DNA from: Vibrio rumoiensis
GTDB lineage: Bacteria; Pseudomonadota; Gammaproteobacteria; Enterobacterales; Vibrionaceae
Assembly (NCBI RefSeq): GCF_002218045.2
Contig: NZ_AP018685.1
Location: forward strand, 620,001 to 684,000
Direction: 5' to 3'
Length of the DNA: 64,000 nt
How positions within the stretch are numbered: the first letter of the stretch is position 1; the number at the start of each line of letters is the position of its first letter. The position numbers and the translations under genes are program-made. Below, piece by piece: positions 8,828 through 17,641 of this stretch. A model generated the notes under the pieces. That model made no database searches and had not been told where the DNA came from. It worked only from the letters and a program-made list of their open reading frames with translations.

Positions 8828-9337
8828 TTATTTCTTATCCAATTGCGCAGGTTGAATGACCGTCGATACTCGCTCACCATCACCACTGCTGGCATTTAAG
8901 CTCTGGCTAGAAATATGGTAAGTAATGACTTTGCCTTTGATTACGCTATCGTCTTGATGTAATTCTGCATTGGTAGTCATGATAAGTTTATCCCCAGCGA
9001 CGTTATAGAATAAGCTATTCGCTTGTCCTTTCATCAACTTCCCTTCATCGGTTTTTTGCGAAAAGTGCGCAGGTTGACCATAACCTTGTAGTTCTGTTAA
9101 TTCGCCGGTTTTGGCGTCACGAAAAACGATTAATTTATCAGCGGTTAACAGAATACTACCCTGAGTAAGTTTTACGTTACCGGTAAAGGTTACTTTGTTA
9201 CTTTTCATATCCAAATCTTGGCTATCAGAGCTGATATGGATTGGCTGCTTCTGATCGGAAGTTAATGCCGATGCTGCAGGGGTGAATAAGTAAAACAATA
9301 CACTAAGGCATAATGAACTAAGGCGTAAGATTTTCAT
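8828..9337 (-). CDS. lptA: LptA, periplasmic LPS-binding bridge protein
   Basis: LptA polymerises across the periplasm to carry LPS from LptC to LptD. The start chosen is the ATG at 9337, preceded by AGGGA; it gives a 169-residue precursor with a clear signal peptide (MKILRLSSLCLSVLFYLF, cleaved near SALT) and the OstA beta-jellyroll (PIHISSDSQDLDMKSNKVTFTG...). A longer open frame to 9382 would put 15 residues before the signal peptide and is less likely. The 5' end overlaps lptC by 20 bp. Confidence 0.94.
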   Translation of the reverse strand: MKILRLSSLCLSVLFYLFTPAASALTSDQKQPIHISSDSQDLDMKSNKVTFTGNVKLTQGSILLTADKLIVFRDAKTGELTELQGYGQPAHFSQKTDEGKLMKGQANSLFYNVAGDKLIMTTNAELHQDDSVIKGKVITYHISSQSLNASSGDGERVSTVIQPAQLDKK

Positions 9338-9884
9338 ATTTCCCTTGAACTTGGTTAAAGAGCGTGGCGAGATTGGATTCAAAGTTTCCTTTCATCGCGT
9401 TGCCGATATTTATAAATTGAGGACCAACCATAGTGACTTTTGTGTCGCTTGAAAAATCCTTGCTGTTGAGATCAATCTTCATTTCTTCTGTCGTTAACCG
9501 ATCAAAGCTCGCCCCTTCGACGACATTACGAGCCATAACATTTTTTTGTAGTGTTAAAATATGATCTTTAGAAAGAACGGCGGTATCAGAAGTTACGACC
9601 CACTCTTCAGTGTTTCCTTCTCGGTAAACAATCAGTTTTGGTTGATGGAAAACAGTATGCCCATCTTGCGCAAAATGCTCTAAAGAGACGGCGTACATTT
9701 TGTAGTTGCGCAATCCTTCAATATCATAACTGGTATTGGTTAGGCGCTGTCCGGTAAACAATGGCGCTTCTAAACTTGGCGCCACTTGATCGACCTCATC
9801 AGCCGATTGCTCATAAAGATAGTAAGCCGACCAAGAGGCAATAAAAATGAGTATGGTATAAATGAGTTTGGATAAGCTCATCAT
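9318..9884 (-). CDS. lptC: LptC, inner-membrane LPS transport anchor
   Basis: Bitopic inner-membrane protein that receives LPS from LptBFG and hands it to LptA. The 188 residues comprise one N-terminal membrane segment (LIYTILIFIASWSAYYLYE) and a periplasmic OstA-like fold; the length matches the family. The gene overlaps both kdsC (4 bp) and lptA, so the cluster appears to be one translation-coupled unit. Confidence 0.93.
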   Translation of the reverse strand: MMSLSKLIYTILIFIASWSAYYLYEQSADEVDQVAPSLEAPLFTGQRLTNTSYDIEGLRNYKMYAVSLEHFAQDGHTVFHQPKLIVYREGNTEEWVVTSDTAVLSKDHILTLQKNVMARNVVEGASFDRLTTEEMKIDLNSKDFSSDTKVTMVGPQFINIGNAMKGNFESNLATLFNQVQGKYENLTP

Positions 9885-10438
9885 ATACTGAGTCCTTGGT
9901 AAGCTTCGAGTTCATCTCGTGCTTGTAAAATGAGATCACACACTTCACGCACTGCACCATGGCCGCCTTTGATATGAGTAACATAATTGGCTCGTTGTAC
10001 TAACAGCGGATGGCCATCAGCGACCGACACTTTCAATCCAACTTTTTCCATGACTGGCCAGTCGATTAAGTCATCACCAATATAACCCACGTGTTCTGGT
10101 GATATGTCTAATTTTCTTAAAATATCATCATAAGCAACAAGTTTATTGTCTTGTCCTTGATAGATAAGTGTAATACCTAATGCTTTCATCCGGTTTTCGA
10201 CAATTTGAGACTGTCGACCAGTAATAATGGCGATTTCGATGCCGGCTTGCATTAACGATTTTACACCATAGCCATCGCGAGTATGAAAGGTTTTGAGCTC
10301 TTCACCTTGATTACCCATATACACCAAGCCATCAGAAAACACGCCATCGACATCACAGATTAATAATTTGATGTTTTTAGCCACTTTCATGATAGACGTA
10401 GGGGCTTGTCCATATGGGGTTGGGGTCATTCGGCTCAT
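9881..10438 (-). CDS. kdsC: KdsC, Kdo-8-phosphate phosphatase
   Basis: HAD-superfamily phosphatase that releases Kdo from Kdo-8-phosphate for the LPS inner core. Motifs are LLICDVDGVFSDG (nucleophile and acid/base aspartates), IITGRQS and GDDLIDWPVM, the usual C0-type HAD set. At 185 residues it matches E. coli KdsC including the short N-terminal tail. It begins directly after kdsD. Confidence 0.96.
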   Translation of the reverse strand: MSRMTPTPYGQAPTSIMKVAKNIKLLICDVDGVFSDGLVYMGNQGEELKTFHTRDGYGVKSLMQAGIEIAIITGRQSQIVENRMKALGITLIYQGQDNKLVAYDDILRKLDISPEHVGYIGDDLIDWPVMEKVGLKVSVADGHPLLVQRANYVTHIKGGHGAVREVCDLILQARDELEAYQGLSI

Positions 10439-11413
10439 TTACATTACTCCTGCCTTCAATAAGTCATGCATGTTCAATGCACCGACTAATTTACCATCTT
10501 GGCATAGCATTAAGCCATTGATACTTTTTTCTTGCATGATATTTAGACCTTCAACCGCCAATAAGTTTGGCGTGGCAACGGTTGGGTTTTGGGTCATGAC
10601 TTGGCTGATTGGCGTGGTATGGACATCGATGCGCTGGTCTAATAATCGACGTAAATCACCATCAGTGAAAATACCCAGTAGTGTCATATCTTTATCGACT
10701 ACCGCGGTCATGCCTAATCCTTTCTGTGATACTTCTAGTAGCGCGTCACGAATAAGGGCATCTTGATTGACGGTTGGCAGTGCATCACCTGAATGCATAA
10801 TATCGGATAATTTTAGTAATAATTTACGTCCTAATGCCCCGCCTGGATGGGAGAGTGCAAAGTCTTCCGCAGTAAAGCCGCGTGCTTTCATTAAGGCCAC
10901 AGCAAATGCATCGCCCATTACGAGAGTTGCGGTTGTGCTTGAGGTTGGGGCAAGATCCAAAGGACAAGCTTCTTCTGGTACGGTAATTTGCAAGTGAACA
11001 TCGGCAAGTTTTGCCATATTAGATTCAGGCTTACCGGTCATGCTAATAATGCGAATATGGCGGCGCTTAAGCACAGGATAAAGCGCGAGAATTTCCGAGG
11101 ATTCACCAGAGTTAGAAATCGCAAGTACGATATCACCAGATTCAATCATGCCTAAATCACCATGGCTTGCTTCACCTGGGTGCACGAAAAAAGCAGAAGT
11201 GCCTGTACTGGCTAATGTGGCGGCAATTTTTTTACCGATATGGCCTGATTTTCCCATCCCCATGACCACGACTTTACCTTGGTTGTTCAAAACCATATCG
11301 CAAGCGTTGTGGAAATCATCATTAAAATACTGCGCTAATTGTTGTAAGCCACGCATTTCAATTGATAAAACATCTTGGGCAACAGAGCGGTAATCAAAAG
11401 AAGTCGACATCAA
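10439..11413 (-). CDS. kdsD: KdsD, arabinose-5-phosphate isomerase
   Basis: Converts ribulose-5-phosphate to arabinose-5-phosphate, the first step of Kdo synthesis. The 324-residue protein has a SIS domain (GMGKSGHIGKK, FFVHPGEASHGDLGM) followed by two CBS domains from about 205 to the end. It abuts kdsC with no gap. A second ATG three bases in is equally possible as the start. Confidence 0.95.
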   Translation of the reverse strand: MMSTSFDYRSVAQDVLSIEMRGLQQLAQYFNDDFHNACDMVLNNQGKVVVMGMGKSGHIGKKIAATLASTGTSAFFVHPGEASHGDLGMIESGDIVLAISNSGESSEILALYPVLKRRHIRIISMTGKPESNMAKLADVHLQITVPEEACPLDLAPTSSTTATLVMGDAFAVALMKARGFTAEDFALSHPGGALGRKLLLKLSDIMHSGDALPTVNQDALIRDALLEVSQKGLGMTAVVDKDMTLLGIFTDGDLRRLLDQRIDVHTTPISQVMTQNPTVATPNLLAVEGLNIMQEKSINGLMLCQDGKLVGALNMHDLLKAGVM

Positions 11414-11483
11414 TCTTATTCCTAATCTGGATATTTGTATTTAGTATCGCAAGGGCAGTGTTTGGTTAACGATAAAGGGTTCA

Positions 11484-11510
11484 ATAAAAAAGGCGACTGT
11501 GTGGCCGCCT
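11484..11510 (-). terminator. Terminator after yrbG
   Basis: AGGCG (11491-11495) pairs with CGCCT (11506-11510). On the minus strand the hairpin is followed by TTTTTTATTG. It separates yrbG from the kdsD gene group downstream. Confidence 0.7.
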
Positions 11511-11528
11511 ATTTTAGATTGCTCACCT

Positions 11529-12494
11529 TTAGGCACTGATATTGTAAAACAGATAACCCTGATAAGCTAAAAAGCAAAGTAGTAAAATTCCGCCTTCGAT
11601 TCGGTTAATGCTACGTGATTTACCTAATGCCATCACAACTAGCAGTAATGATACGCTTAACATTACCCAAAAGTCGCGGTTCATCGCATATTCGCTTAAC
11701 ACGGATGGGTTGATTAACCCTGGAATACCCATCACGGCGAGAATGTTGAATATATTTGAGCCAATAATATTACCAACCGCCATGTCGTCTTCACCTTTGA
11801 GGACGCCAGCCAGTGAGGCAGCAAGTTCTGGTAGGCTAGTACCAATTGCGATAATGGTTAATCCAATAACTAAATCACTCATGCCAAAATATTTCGCAAT
11901 AATAACGGCATTATCAACTAATAAATCGGCGGCTATCGGCAGTAGGATCAAACCGACAACGACCCAAAATATGGCGACTTTGTTATCTACGCCATCGGGT
12001 ATTTCGGATTCTTGCTGTTCAACCAATACATCTTTTTGGCCTTTTTCGCTTTGGCTAATTTTCAGCATGATTAAAATAAAACCCAAAAATAGCGCAATTA
12101 AGATTAACCCTTCAGTGAAGCCTAGGTAGTTGTCCCACATTAACGCACCAGCAATCAAGGTAACGACTAACATTAATGGTAATTCACGGCGTAGAATGGT
12201 GGAGCTGATTGATAGTGGTTTAATCATCGCGGTGATACCTAAAATCAAGGCAATGTTTGCAATGTTTGAGCCGAGTACATTACCAATTGCGGTATCAGTT
12301 TTTCCTTCTAGCGCAGCGGTTGCGGAAACCATCATTTCAGGTGCAGATGAACCCATAGCAAGAATCGTCATACCGATAACTAATGGGGAAATTCCCATGT
12401 TCTTTGCGACGGCTGCCGATCCATAAACCAACTTATCAGCACTCCACACTAATAGTGCGAGACCAACGACGAGTAGTACAACAGCAAGTAACAT
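11529..12494 (-). CDS. yrbG: YrbG-type calcium/sodium antiporter
   Basis: A 321-residue CaCA-family membrane exchanger with two inverted halves, each carrying the alpha-repeat motifs: GSSAPEMMVS with GNVLGSNIANI, and GTSLPELAAS with GNIIGSNIFNI. About ten membrane segments can be seen, and the acidic loop between the halves (GQKDVLVEQQESEIPDG) is usual. It lies divergent from mlaF, as in E. coli. The ion specificity of the homologue is not firmly established. Confidence 0.93.
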   Translation of the reverse strand: MLLAVVLLVVGLALLVWSADKLVYGSAAVAKNMGISPLVIGMTILAMGSSAPEMMVSATAALEGKTDTAIGNVLGSNIANIALILGITAMIKPLSISSTILRRELPLMLVVTLIAGALMWDNYLGFTEGLILIALFLGFILIMLKISQSEKGQKDVLVEQQESEIPDGVDNKVAIFWVVVGLILLPIAADLLVDNAVIIAKYFGMSDLVIGLTIIAIGTSLPELAASLAGVLKGEDDMAVGNIIGSNIFNILAVMGIPGLINPSVLSEYAMNRDFWVMLSVSLLLVVMALGKSRSINRIEGGILLLCFLAYQGYLFYNISA

Positions 12495-12718
12495 GATGAT
12501 TCCTGTTTCACTTAAAGTAAGTTAATGGTTGAAGTCATTATTGCCTACATTAAGGGACAAAGCCCAGTAGCTCAATAGTTGAAGATATTTAGGGGCGCAA
12601 TTTTGACGTTTCAAACACTAAAAAGAAAGAGCTTCGACATATTTATTAATGATTTAGCGCTATTTGCATGAAAGTACGGATAAATACCGCTGATTTTTAG
12701 ATTATTTAACGCATTATT

Positions 12719-12747
12719 TTGAACTCGATCTTCAATAAGCTTATGAT
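12719..12747 (+). promoter_or_regulatory. Candidate sigma-70 promoter of the mla operon
   Basis: TTGAAC (12719-12724), a 17-bp spacer and TATGAT (12742-12747) form a good sigma-70-type promoter about 40 bp upstream of the mlaF start. The rest of the 12495-12783 gap shows nothing else distinct. Confidence 0.6.
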
Positions 12748-12789
12748 GCGGCAATGTATTGGTTTTGTTATTTATCATAAAGAGTGATT

Positions 12790-13590
12790 ATGACTGCGGA
12801 GTTGGTATCTATAAAATCGTTAACTTTTCAACGTGATCAACGAGTTATTTTCGATGATGTGACGCTGTCGATCCCGAAAGGAAAGATCACCGCCATTATG
12901 GGGCCTTCCGGAATTGGTAAAACAACACTTTTGCGTTTAATTGGTGGACAAATTGCACCAACCAAAGGTGAAATATGGTTTGATGGCGATAATATTCCAA
13001 CGTTAAATCGCCAACGCTTATACCAAGTACGCAAAAAAATGAGCATGTTGTTTCAATCGGGTGCATTGTTTACCGATATGAATGTATTCGATAACGTGGC
13101 GTTTCCGCTACGAGAGCATACCGAATTAACGGAACCTTTAATTGAAACGTTAGTGAAGCTTAAACTGGAAGCGGTAGGCTTAAGAGGGGCGGCCCTTTTG
13201 ATGCCAAATGAGCTTTCTGGCGGTATGGCTCGTCGAGCTGCGTTGGCGAGAGCGATTGCGCTTGATCCTGAGTTGATTATGTACGATGAGCCTTTTGTCG
13301 GACAGGATCCGATTACTATGGGTGTGCTGGTGGAGTTGATTAAAAACCTTAATCACGCCTTAGGTGTCACATCGATTGTGGTGTCTCATGATGTGCCGGA
13401 AGTGATGAGTATTGCCGACCATGTTTATTTGCTCTCCAATGGAAAAGTGATTGCAAAAGGCTCTCCTGAGGAGTTGAGGGCAAGTACGGATGAGAGAGTT
13501 CAGCAATTTCTAACGGGTAAAGAAGATGGCCCAGTTCCGTTCCATTTTCCTGCTTACCCGATTGAGAAGGATATTTTGGGCCATGAATAA
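12790..13590 (+). CDS. mlaF: MlaF, ATPase of the phospholipid transporter
   Basis: ATPase of the MlaFEDB complex, which moves phospholipids between the inner membrane and the periplasmic carrier MlaC. Walker A GPSGIGKTT at about 38-46, the family-specific signature LSGGMARR, Walker B LIMYDEPFVGQDP and the switch histidine in VSHDVPE are all present. The ATG at 12790 is preferred; a GTG six bases upstream is the alternative. The end overlaps mlaE by 8 bp. Confidence 0.95.
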   Translation: MTAELVSIKSLTFQRDQRVIFDDVTLSIPKGKITAIMGPSGIGKTTLLRLIGGQIAPTKGEIWFDGDNIPTLNRQRLYQVRKKMSMLFQSGALFTDMNVFDNVAFPLREHTELTEPLIETLVKLKLEAVGLRGAALLMPNELSGGMARRAALARAIALDPELIMYDEPFVGQDPITMGVLVELIKNLNHALGVTSIVVSHDVPEVMSIADHVYLLSNGKVIAKGSPEELRASTDERVQQFLTGKEDGPVPFHFPAYPIEKDILGHE

Positions 13591-14392
13591 ATCAGACCGA
13601 AATTCTCATTCTTTGTCAGAAAGAATCGCCAATATAGGTAAGCGTACCATCGCTTTAGCCGAATCTTGGGGACGAGCATCATTAATGTTGTGGGGAGCCC
13701 TTGTAGGCAAGCCGCAATTGAATAAAAATTTCCCACTGTTTATCAAGCAACTCTATGCCGTTGGCGTGCAATCTCTTGCGATTATCATTGTATCCGGCTT
13801 ATTTATTGGCATGGTGTTAAGTTTGCAAGGTTATATCATTTTAGTGGATTACGGCGCGGAAGGCAGTTTGGGACAGATGGTGGCATTGTCATTGCTACGC
13901 GAATTAGGCCCTGTGGTCACCGCCTTATTATTTGCCGGGCGTGCAGGTTCGGCTTTAACCGCTGAAATTGGTTTAATGAAAGCGACTGAACAACTATCTA
14001 GCCTAGAAATGATGGCGATTGATCCACTACGTCGAGTGGTGGCGCCGCGCTTTTGGGCCGGAGTTGTTTCGATGCCGTTGCTTGCCATGATTTTTATGGC
14101 GGTCGGTATTTGGGGTGGGCAAATTGTTGGCGTGGAATGGAAAGGTATTGATGCCGGAAGTTATTGGTCAGCTATGAAAGCGTCAGTAAGCTTTGGGTAT
14201 GATATTGGCAACAGCGTACTTAAAAGTGTGGTGTTTGCGGTGACCATTATCTGGATTGCTCTATTTAATGGTTATGATTGTATTCCGACATCAGAAGGGA
14301 TCAGCCGAGCCACTACTCGTACCGTCGTACATTCATCTCTAGCGGTATTAGGGCTAGACTTTATTCTCACCGCATTGATGTTCGGTCATTGA
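13583..14392 (+). CDS. mlaE: MlaE, permease of the phospholipid transporter
   Basis: Inner-membrane permease of MlaFEDB, 269 residues. The family motifs GLFIGMVLSLQGY, LGPVVTALLFAGRAGSALTAEIG and MKATEQLSSLEMM are intact, with about five to six hydrophobic segments. The ATG at 13583 overlaps the end of mlaF and matches the family N-terminus; the same frame is open from 13526 but that would lie inside mlaF. Confidence 0.95.
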   Translation: MNKSDRNSHSLSERIANIGKRTIALAESWGRASLMLWGALVGKPQLNKNFPLFIKQLYAVGVQSLAIIIVSGLFIGMVLSLQGYIILVDYGAEGSLGQMVALSLLRELGPVVTALLFAGRAGSALTAEIGLMKATEQLSSLEMMAIDPLRRVVAPRFWAGVVSMPLLAMIFMAVGIWGGQIVGVEWKGIDAGSYWSAMKASVSFGYDIGNSVLKSVVFAVTIIWIALFNGYDCIPTSEGISRATTRTVVHSSLAVLGLDFILTALMFGH

Positions 14393-14418
14393 TTATGAAT
14401 TTATATTGGAAGTAAATC

Positions 14419-14925
14419 ATGCAAACAAATCGTCGTTTAGAATTAATGGTAGGTAGCTTCGTATTATTAGGCGTGATTGCTATTTTAGTGATGATGTTTA
14501 AAGTCGCGAATGTTACCAGTATAGGGCCAAGTGATAGTTATACCCTGAAAGCCTATTTTGATAACATTGGTAACCTTAAAGTGCGTTCGCCTGTGAAAGT
14601 CGGCGGAGTAGTGGTTGGTCAAGTGACTGATATTAGTTTAGATACTAAAAATTATGTTCCCGTTGTGAGCATGTCGATTGGACGTAAGTTTGGCGAGTAC
14701 CCAGACACTTCGAGTGCCCAAGTCCTGACTTCAGGCTTAATCGGTGAGCAATATATCAGCCTCGTTCCTGGTTTTGTTATGGATGGCGTTAGCACGACAC
14801 TGAAAGATGGGGATTTTATTGAAGACACCAAGTCAGCGTTAGTGCTAGAAGATTTGATTGGTCAGTTTTTATATAGCAGTAAAGAATCGAATAATACTCG
14901 TAATGATTCATCCGCTGCCCAGTAA
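14419..14925 (+). CDS. mlaD: MlaD, MCE-domain subunit
   Basis: A 168-residue single-span inner-membrane protein (VGSFVLLGVIAILVMMFKV) with one periplasmic MCE domain (about 38-115) that forms the hexameric ring of MlaFEDB and binds lipid. The C-terminal part contains the predicted pore helix (LVLEDLIGQFLY) and a polar tail. It lies 26 bp after mlaE. Confidence 0.95.
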   Translation: MQTNRRLELMVGSFVLLGVIAILVMMFKVANVTSIGPSDSYTLKAYFDNIGNLKVRSPVKVGGVVVGQVTDISLDTKNYVPVVSMSIGRKFGEYPDTSSAQVLTSGLIGEQYISLVPGFVMDGVSTTLKDGDFIEDTKSALVLEDLIGQFLYSSKESNNTRNDSSAAQ

Positions 14926-14941
14926 GTACAAGGAGTTATCT

Positions 14942-15586
14942 ATGTTGTGGTTGAAAAAAGTCGAATTATTGCTGACATGTATTGGTATGGTGTTTAGTGT
15001 GAATGCTGCGCAAGTGGATAATTCTAACCCATATCAAATGATGCATTCGGTGGCTGAACAAACCTTTAATCGCCTGAAAGACGAACAATCAAAAGTGAAA
15101 GCGAACCCTAATTATTTAAAAACCATCGTTGAACAAGAAATGATGCCGTATGTGAATTATCAATACGCCGCATTAAAATTGCTTGGGCCAAACTTACGTG
15201 GGGCGGATAAGCGACAAGTCGCAGACTTCATCGATGGATTCCGTGCCTATTTAATTACCTCTTACGCTCAGGTGTTAACACAATATAGTGATCAAGTGAT
15301 TCAATTCGCGCCAGAAAAAGCGGTCGAAGATGATCGTCGAGTTCTTTCTATCCCTGTTGAAATTATTGATAATGGTCGTCCCAATATTAAACTTGAATTT
15401 ACTTTGTTGAAAAACACCAAAACGGGTGAGTGGAAAGCGTACGATATGGTCGCGGAAGGGATCAGTTTACTTTCAAGCAAACAATCGGAATGGAACAGTA
15501 AAATTCGCCAAGATGGCATTCCGGCGGTGACCAAAGAGTTAGCGCAATTAGCGGCGAAAGACATTGTTTTTGAAGGTAAAAAATAG
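14942..15586 (+). CDS. mlaC: MlaC, periplasmic phospholipid carrier
   Basis: Shuttles phospholipid between the outer-membrane MlaA complex and MlaFEDB. The ATG at 14942 follows AAGGAG and gives 214 residues with a signal peptide (LLLTCIGMVFSVNAAQ). The body has the Tol_Tol_Ttg2 fold (RGADKRQVADFIDGFRAYL, EWKAYDMVAEGISLL). The frame is open upstream into mlaD, but that extension hides the signal peptide. Confidence 0.95.
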   Translation: MLWLKKVELLLTCIGMVFSVNAAQVDNSNPYQMMHSVAEQTFNRLKDEQSKVKANPNYLKTIVEQEMMPYVNYQYAALKLLGPNLRGADKRQVADFIDGFRAYLITSYAQVLTQYSDQVIQFAPEKAVEDDRRVLSIPVEIIDNGRPNIKLEFTLLKNTKTGEWKAYDMVAEGISLLSSKQSEWNSKIRQDGIPAVTKELAQLAAKDIVFEGKK

Positions 15587-15903
15587 TGGCGATAACAGAA
15601 TGGCATGAAGATAGTGAATGTCGAGCCTCTATCATTGGTCAATTGACTCGTGATACTGTACCGGCCTTATGGACTCAATTACAGCATTGGCAGCCGCAAA
15701 TTCCACAATATGAAGTATGCTTAAAGCAAGTCGAACGGGTGGACTCCGCTGGTATGGCTATGTTGATTCATTTATTACAGCATGCAAAAAGTCAAAATTG
15801 TCATATAATGCTGTCTTTTATGCCTAGTCAGCTAAACACATTATTTAAACTTAGTAATATCGATGCGCTTTTTTCTGAGCATATTCAGGTTACTGAACGT
15901 TAG
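15586..15903 (+). CDS. mlaB: MlaB, STAS-domain subunit
   Basis: A small cytoplasmic STAS protein of 105 residues that stabilises and regulates MlaF. The conserved loop DSAGMAMLIHLL around residue 54 is visible. The GTG start shares its first base with the mlaC TAG stop, a coupled arrangement. Confidence 0.9.
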   Translation: MAITEWHEDSECRASIIGQLTRDTVPALWTQLQHWQPQIPQYEVCLKQVERVDSAGMAMLIHLLQHAKSQNCHIMLSFMPSQLNTLFKLSNIDALFSEHIQVTER

Positions 15904-15918
15904 AATTTAGAGGGTTAC

Positions 15919-16173
15919 GTGGACATTATCCAAGTAAAACAAATATTAGATGACGCTTTGTCATTACAGGAAATTCATGTGAAAGGTGAAGGCAGTCACT
16001 ACGAAGTCGTGGCGGTTGATTCAGTTTTTGACGGTATGAGTCGTGTTAAAAAACAACAATTAATTTACGCGCCTCTGATGGAATATATTCAAAGAAATGA
16101 TATTCATGCAGTCTCAATTAAAGCGTATACGCCTGAAGAGTGGGCGCGCGATAAAAAGCTGATGTCTCTATAG
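15919..16173 (+). CDS. ibaG: IbaG, BolA-family protein
   Basis: An 84-residue BolA-family protein (YrbA type) that partners monothiol glutaredoxins in Fe-S handling; in V. cholerae IbaG influences envelope shape. GEGSHYEVVAVDSVFDG is the family core. GTG start at 15919 after an AGGG site, 15 bp behind mlaB. The 78 bp to murA contain no clear terminator. Confidence 0.92.
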   Translation: MDIIQVKQILDDALSLQEIHVKGEGSHYEVVAVDSVFDGMSRVKKQQLIYAPLMEYIQRNDIHAVSIKAYTPEEWARDKKLMSL

Positions 16174-16251
16174 ATTGTCCGGCTTTTGCTTACTTTTTTG
16201 TCTTATAAAAGAAGTAAAGAATAAAAATAAAGAAGCAAGGTTCTTATATTA

Positions 16252-17508
16252 ATGGAAAAGTTTAAAGTACACGGCTCTGGCCCGCTACAAGGTGAAGTCA
16301 CCATTTCTGGTGCTAAAAATGCAGCGCTACCTATTTTATTTGCTGCGATTTTATCGGAAGGTCCTGTTGAAGTAGCGAACGTCCCAGCTCTGCGTGATAT
16401 TGATACCTCGATTGAACTCCTTAAGCGTTTAGGGGCAGAAGTTGAACGTAACGGTGAAGTGTTAAATGTGAATGCTGGTCCAATTCATGAATACTGTGCG
16501 CCATACGATTTAGTTAAAACCATGCGAGCATCTATTTGGGCACTGGGCCCATTAGTGGCTCGTTTTGGGCATGGTCAAGTTTCATTACCAGGAGGTTGTG
16601 CGATTGGTGCACGTCCGGTCGATTTGCATATTCATGGTTTAGAGCAACTTGGTGCAACCATCACGCTAGAAGATGGCTATGTTAAAGCAGAAGTTGATGG
16701 TCGTTTGAAAGGCGCTCATATCGTGATGGATAAAGTATCGGTTGGTGCAACCATCACCATCATGTCTGCAGCGACGTTAGCGGAAGGTACGACGGTATTA
16801 GAAAACGCAGCTCGTGAGCCTGAGATTGAAGATACCGCTGCATTTTTAAATGCTATCGGTGCAAAAATCACAGGAGCAGGAACGGGCACCATTACGATTG
16901 AAGGTGTTGAACGTCTTGCTGGTGGCAAGCACTCTGTTGTTGCTGACCGTATTGAAACCGGCACGTTCCTAGTTGCAGCGGCTGTGTCTGGCGGCAAAGT
17001 GGTTTGTCGTAAAACCAAGGCCTCTTTACTTGAAGCCGTGCTTGCTAAGCTTGAAGAAGCAGGGGCAAAAGTTGAGTCAGGTGAAGATTGGATTAGTCTT
17101 GATATGACCGGCCGTGAATTAAAAGCAGTCACCATTCGAACGGCGCCGCACCCTGGTTTCCCAACCGATATGCAAGCGCAATTCACTTTGCTAAATATGA
17201 TGGCAAAAGGCAGTGGCGTAATTACCGAAACGATTTTTGAAAATCGTTTTATGCACGTGCCTGAATTAATGCGTATGGGCGCGAAAGCGGAAATTGAAGG
17301 TAATACCGTGATTTGCGGTGATACGAATGGTCTGACTGGCGCACAAGTGATGGCAACGGATCTTCGTGCTTCTGCAAGCCTTGTTATTGCAGGTTGTATT
17401 GCCAAAGGCGAAACTATCGTTGATCGTATTTATCATATTGATCGCGGCTATGATCGTATTGAAAACAAACTTAATGCGCTTGGTGCAAATATCGAGCGTT
17501 TTAAATAA
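16252..17508 (+). CDS. murA: MurA, UDP-GlcNAc enolpyruvyl transferase
   Basis: First committed step of peptidoglycan synthesis: transfers enolpyruvate from PEP to UDP-GlcNAc. The 418 residues contain the substrate-binding SGAKNAALP at the N-terminus and the PEP/fosfomycin-binding Cys116 in LPGGCAIGARPVDLH. The cysteine is intact, so the enzyme should be of the fosfomycin-sensitive type. Confidence 0.97.
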   Translation: MEKFKVHGSGPLQGEVTISGAKNAALPILFAAILSEGPVEVANVPALRDIDTSIELLKRLGAEVERNGEVLNVNAGPIHEYCAPYDLVKTMRASIWALGPLVARFGHGQVSLPGGCAIGARPVDLHIHGLEQLGATITLEDGYVKAEVDGRLKGAHIVMDKVSVGATITIMSAATLAEGTTVLENAAREPEIEDTAAFLNAIGAKITGAGTGTITIEGVERLAGGKHSVVADRIETGTFLVAAAVSGGKVVCRKTKASLLEAVLAKLEEAGAKVESGEDWISLDMTGRELKAVTIRTAPHPGFPTDMQAQFTLLNMMAKGSGVITETIFENRFMHVPELMRMGAKAEIEGNTVICGDTNGLTGAQVMATDLRASASLVIAGCIAKGETIVDRIYHIDRGYDRIENKLNALGANIERFK

Positions 17509-17558
17509 TAGCCTGAGAAAGTGAGTGCTTCATCGCGCTGACTTTTCTTGGCAATGGA

Positions 17559-17589
17559 AGCTGAGATCCTCGTGGTTTCGGCTTTTTTA
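17559..17589 (+). terminator. Terminator after murA
   Basis: AGCTGAGA pairs with TTTCGGCT (with two G-T pairs) around a nine-base loop, followed by TTTTTTATT. It lies 50 bp after the murA stop and upstream of the plsC start chosen here. Confidence 0.75.
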
Positions 17590-17641
17590 TTGTGTAGGGC
17601 GTTGGCATTTGCTTTGCGCTTTATGTGATTGGAGAAACTGG

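Noticed and set aside
16716..17405. 229-codon open frame opposite murA
   Set aside because: It is a long antisense shadow of the conserved murA gene, rich in Ser, Pro and Ala, without a ribosome site or known family.
17522..17641. Longer N-terminus for the plsC gene
   Set aside because: The extension lies across the murA terminator and would place 39 unrelated residues before the normal membrane segment; the ATG at 17642 has a ribosome site.
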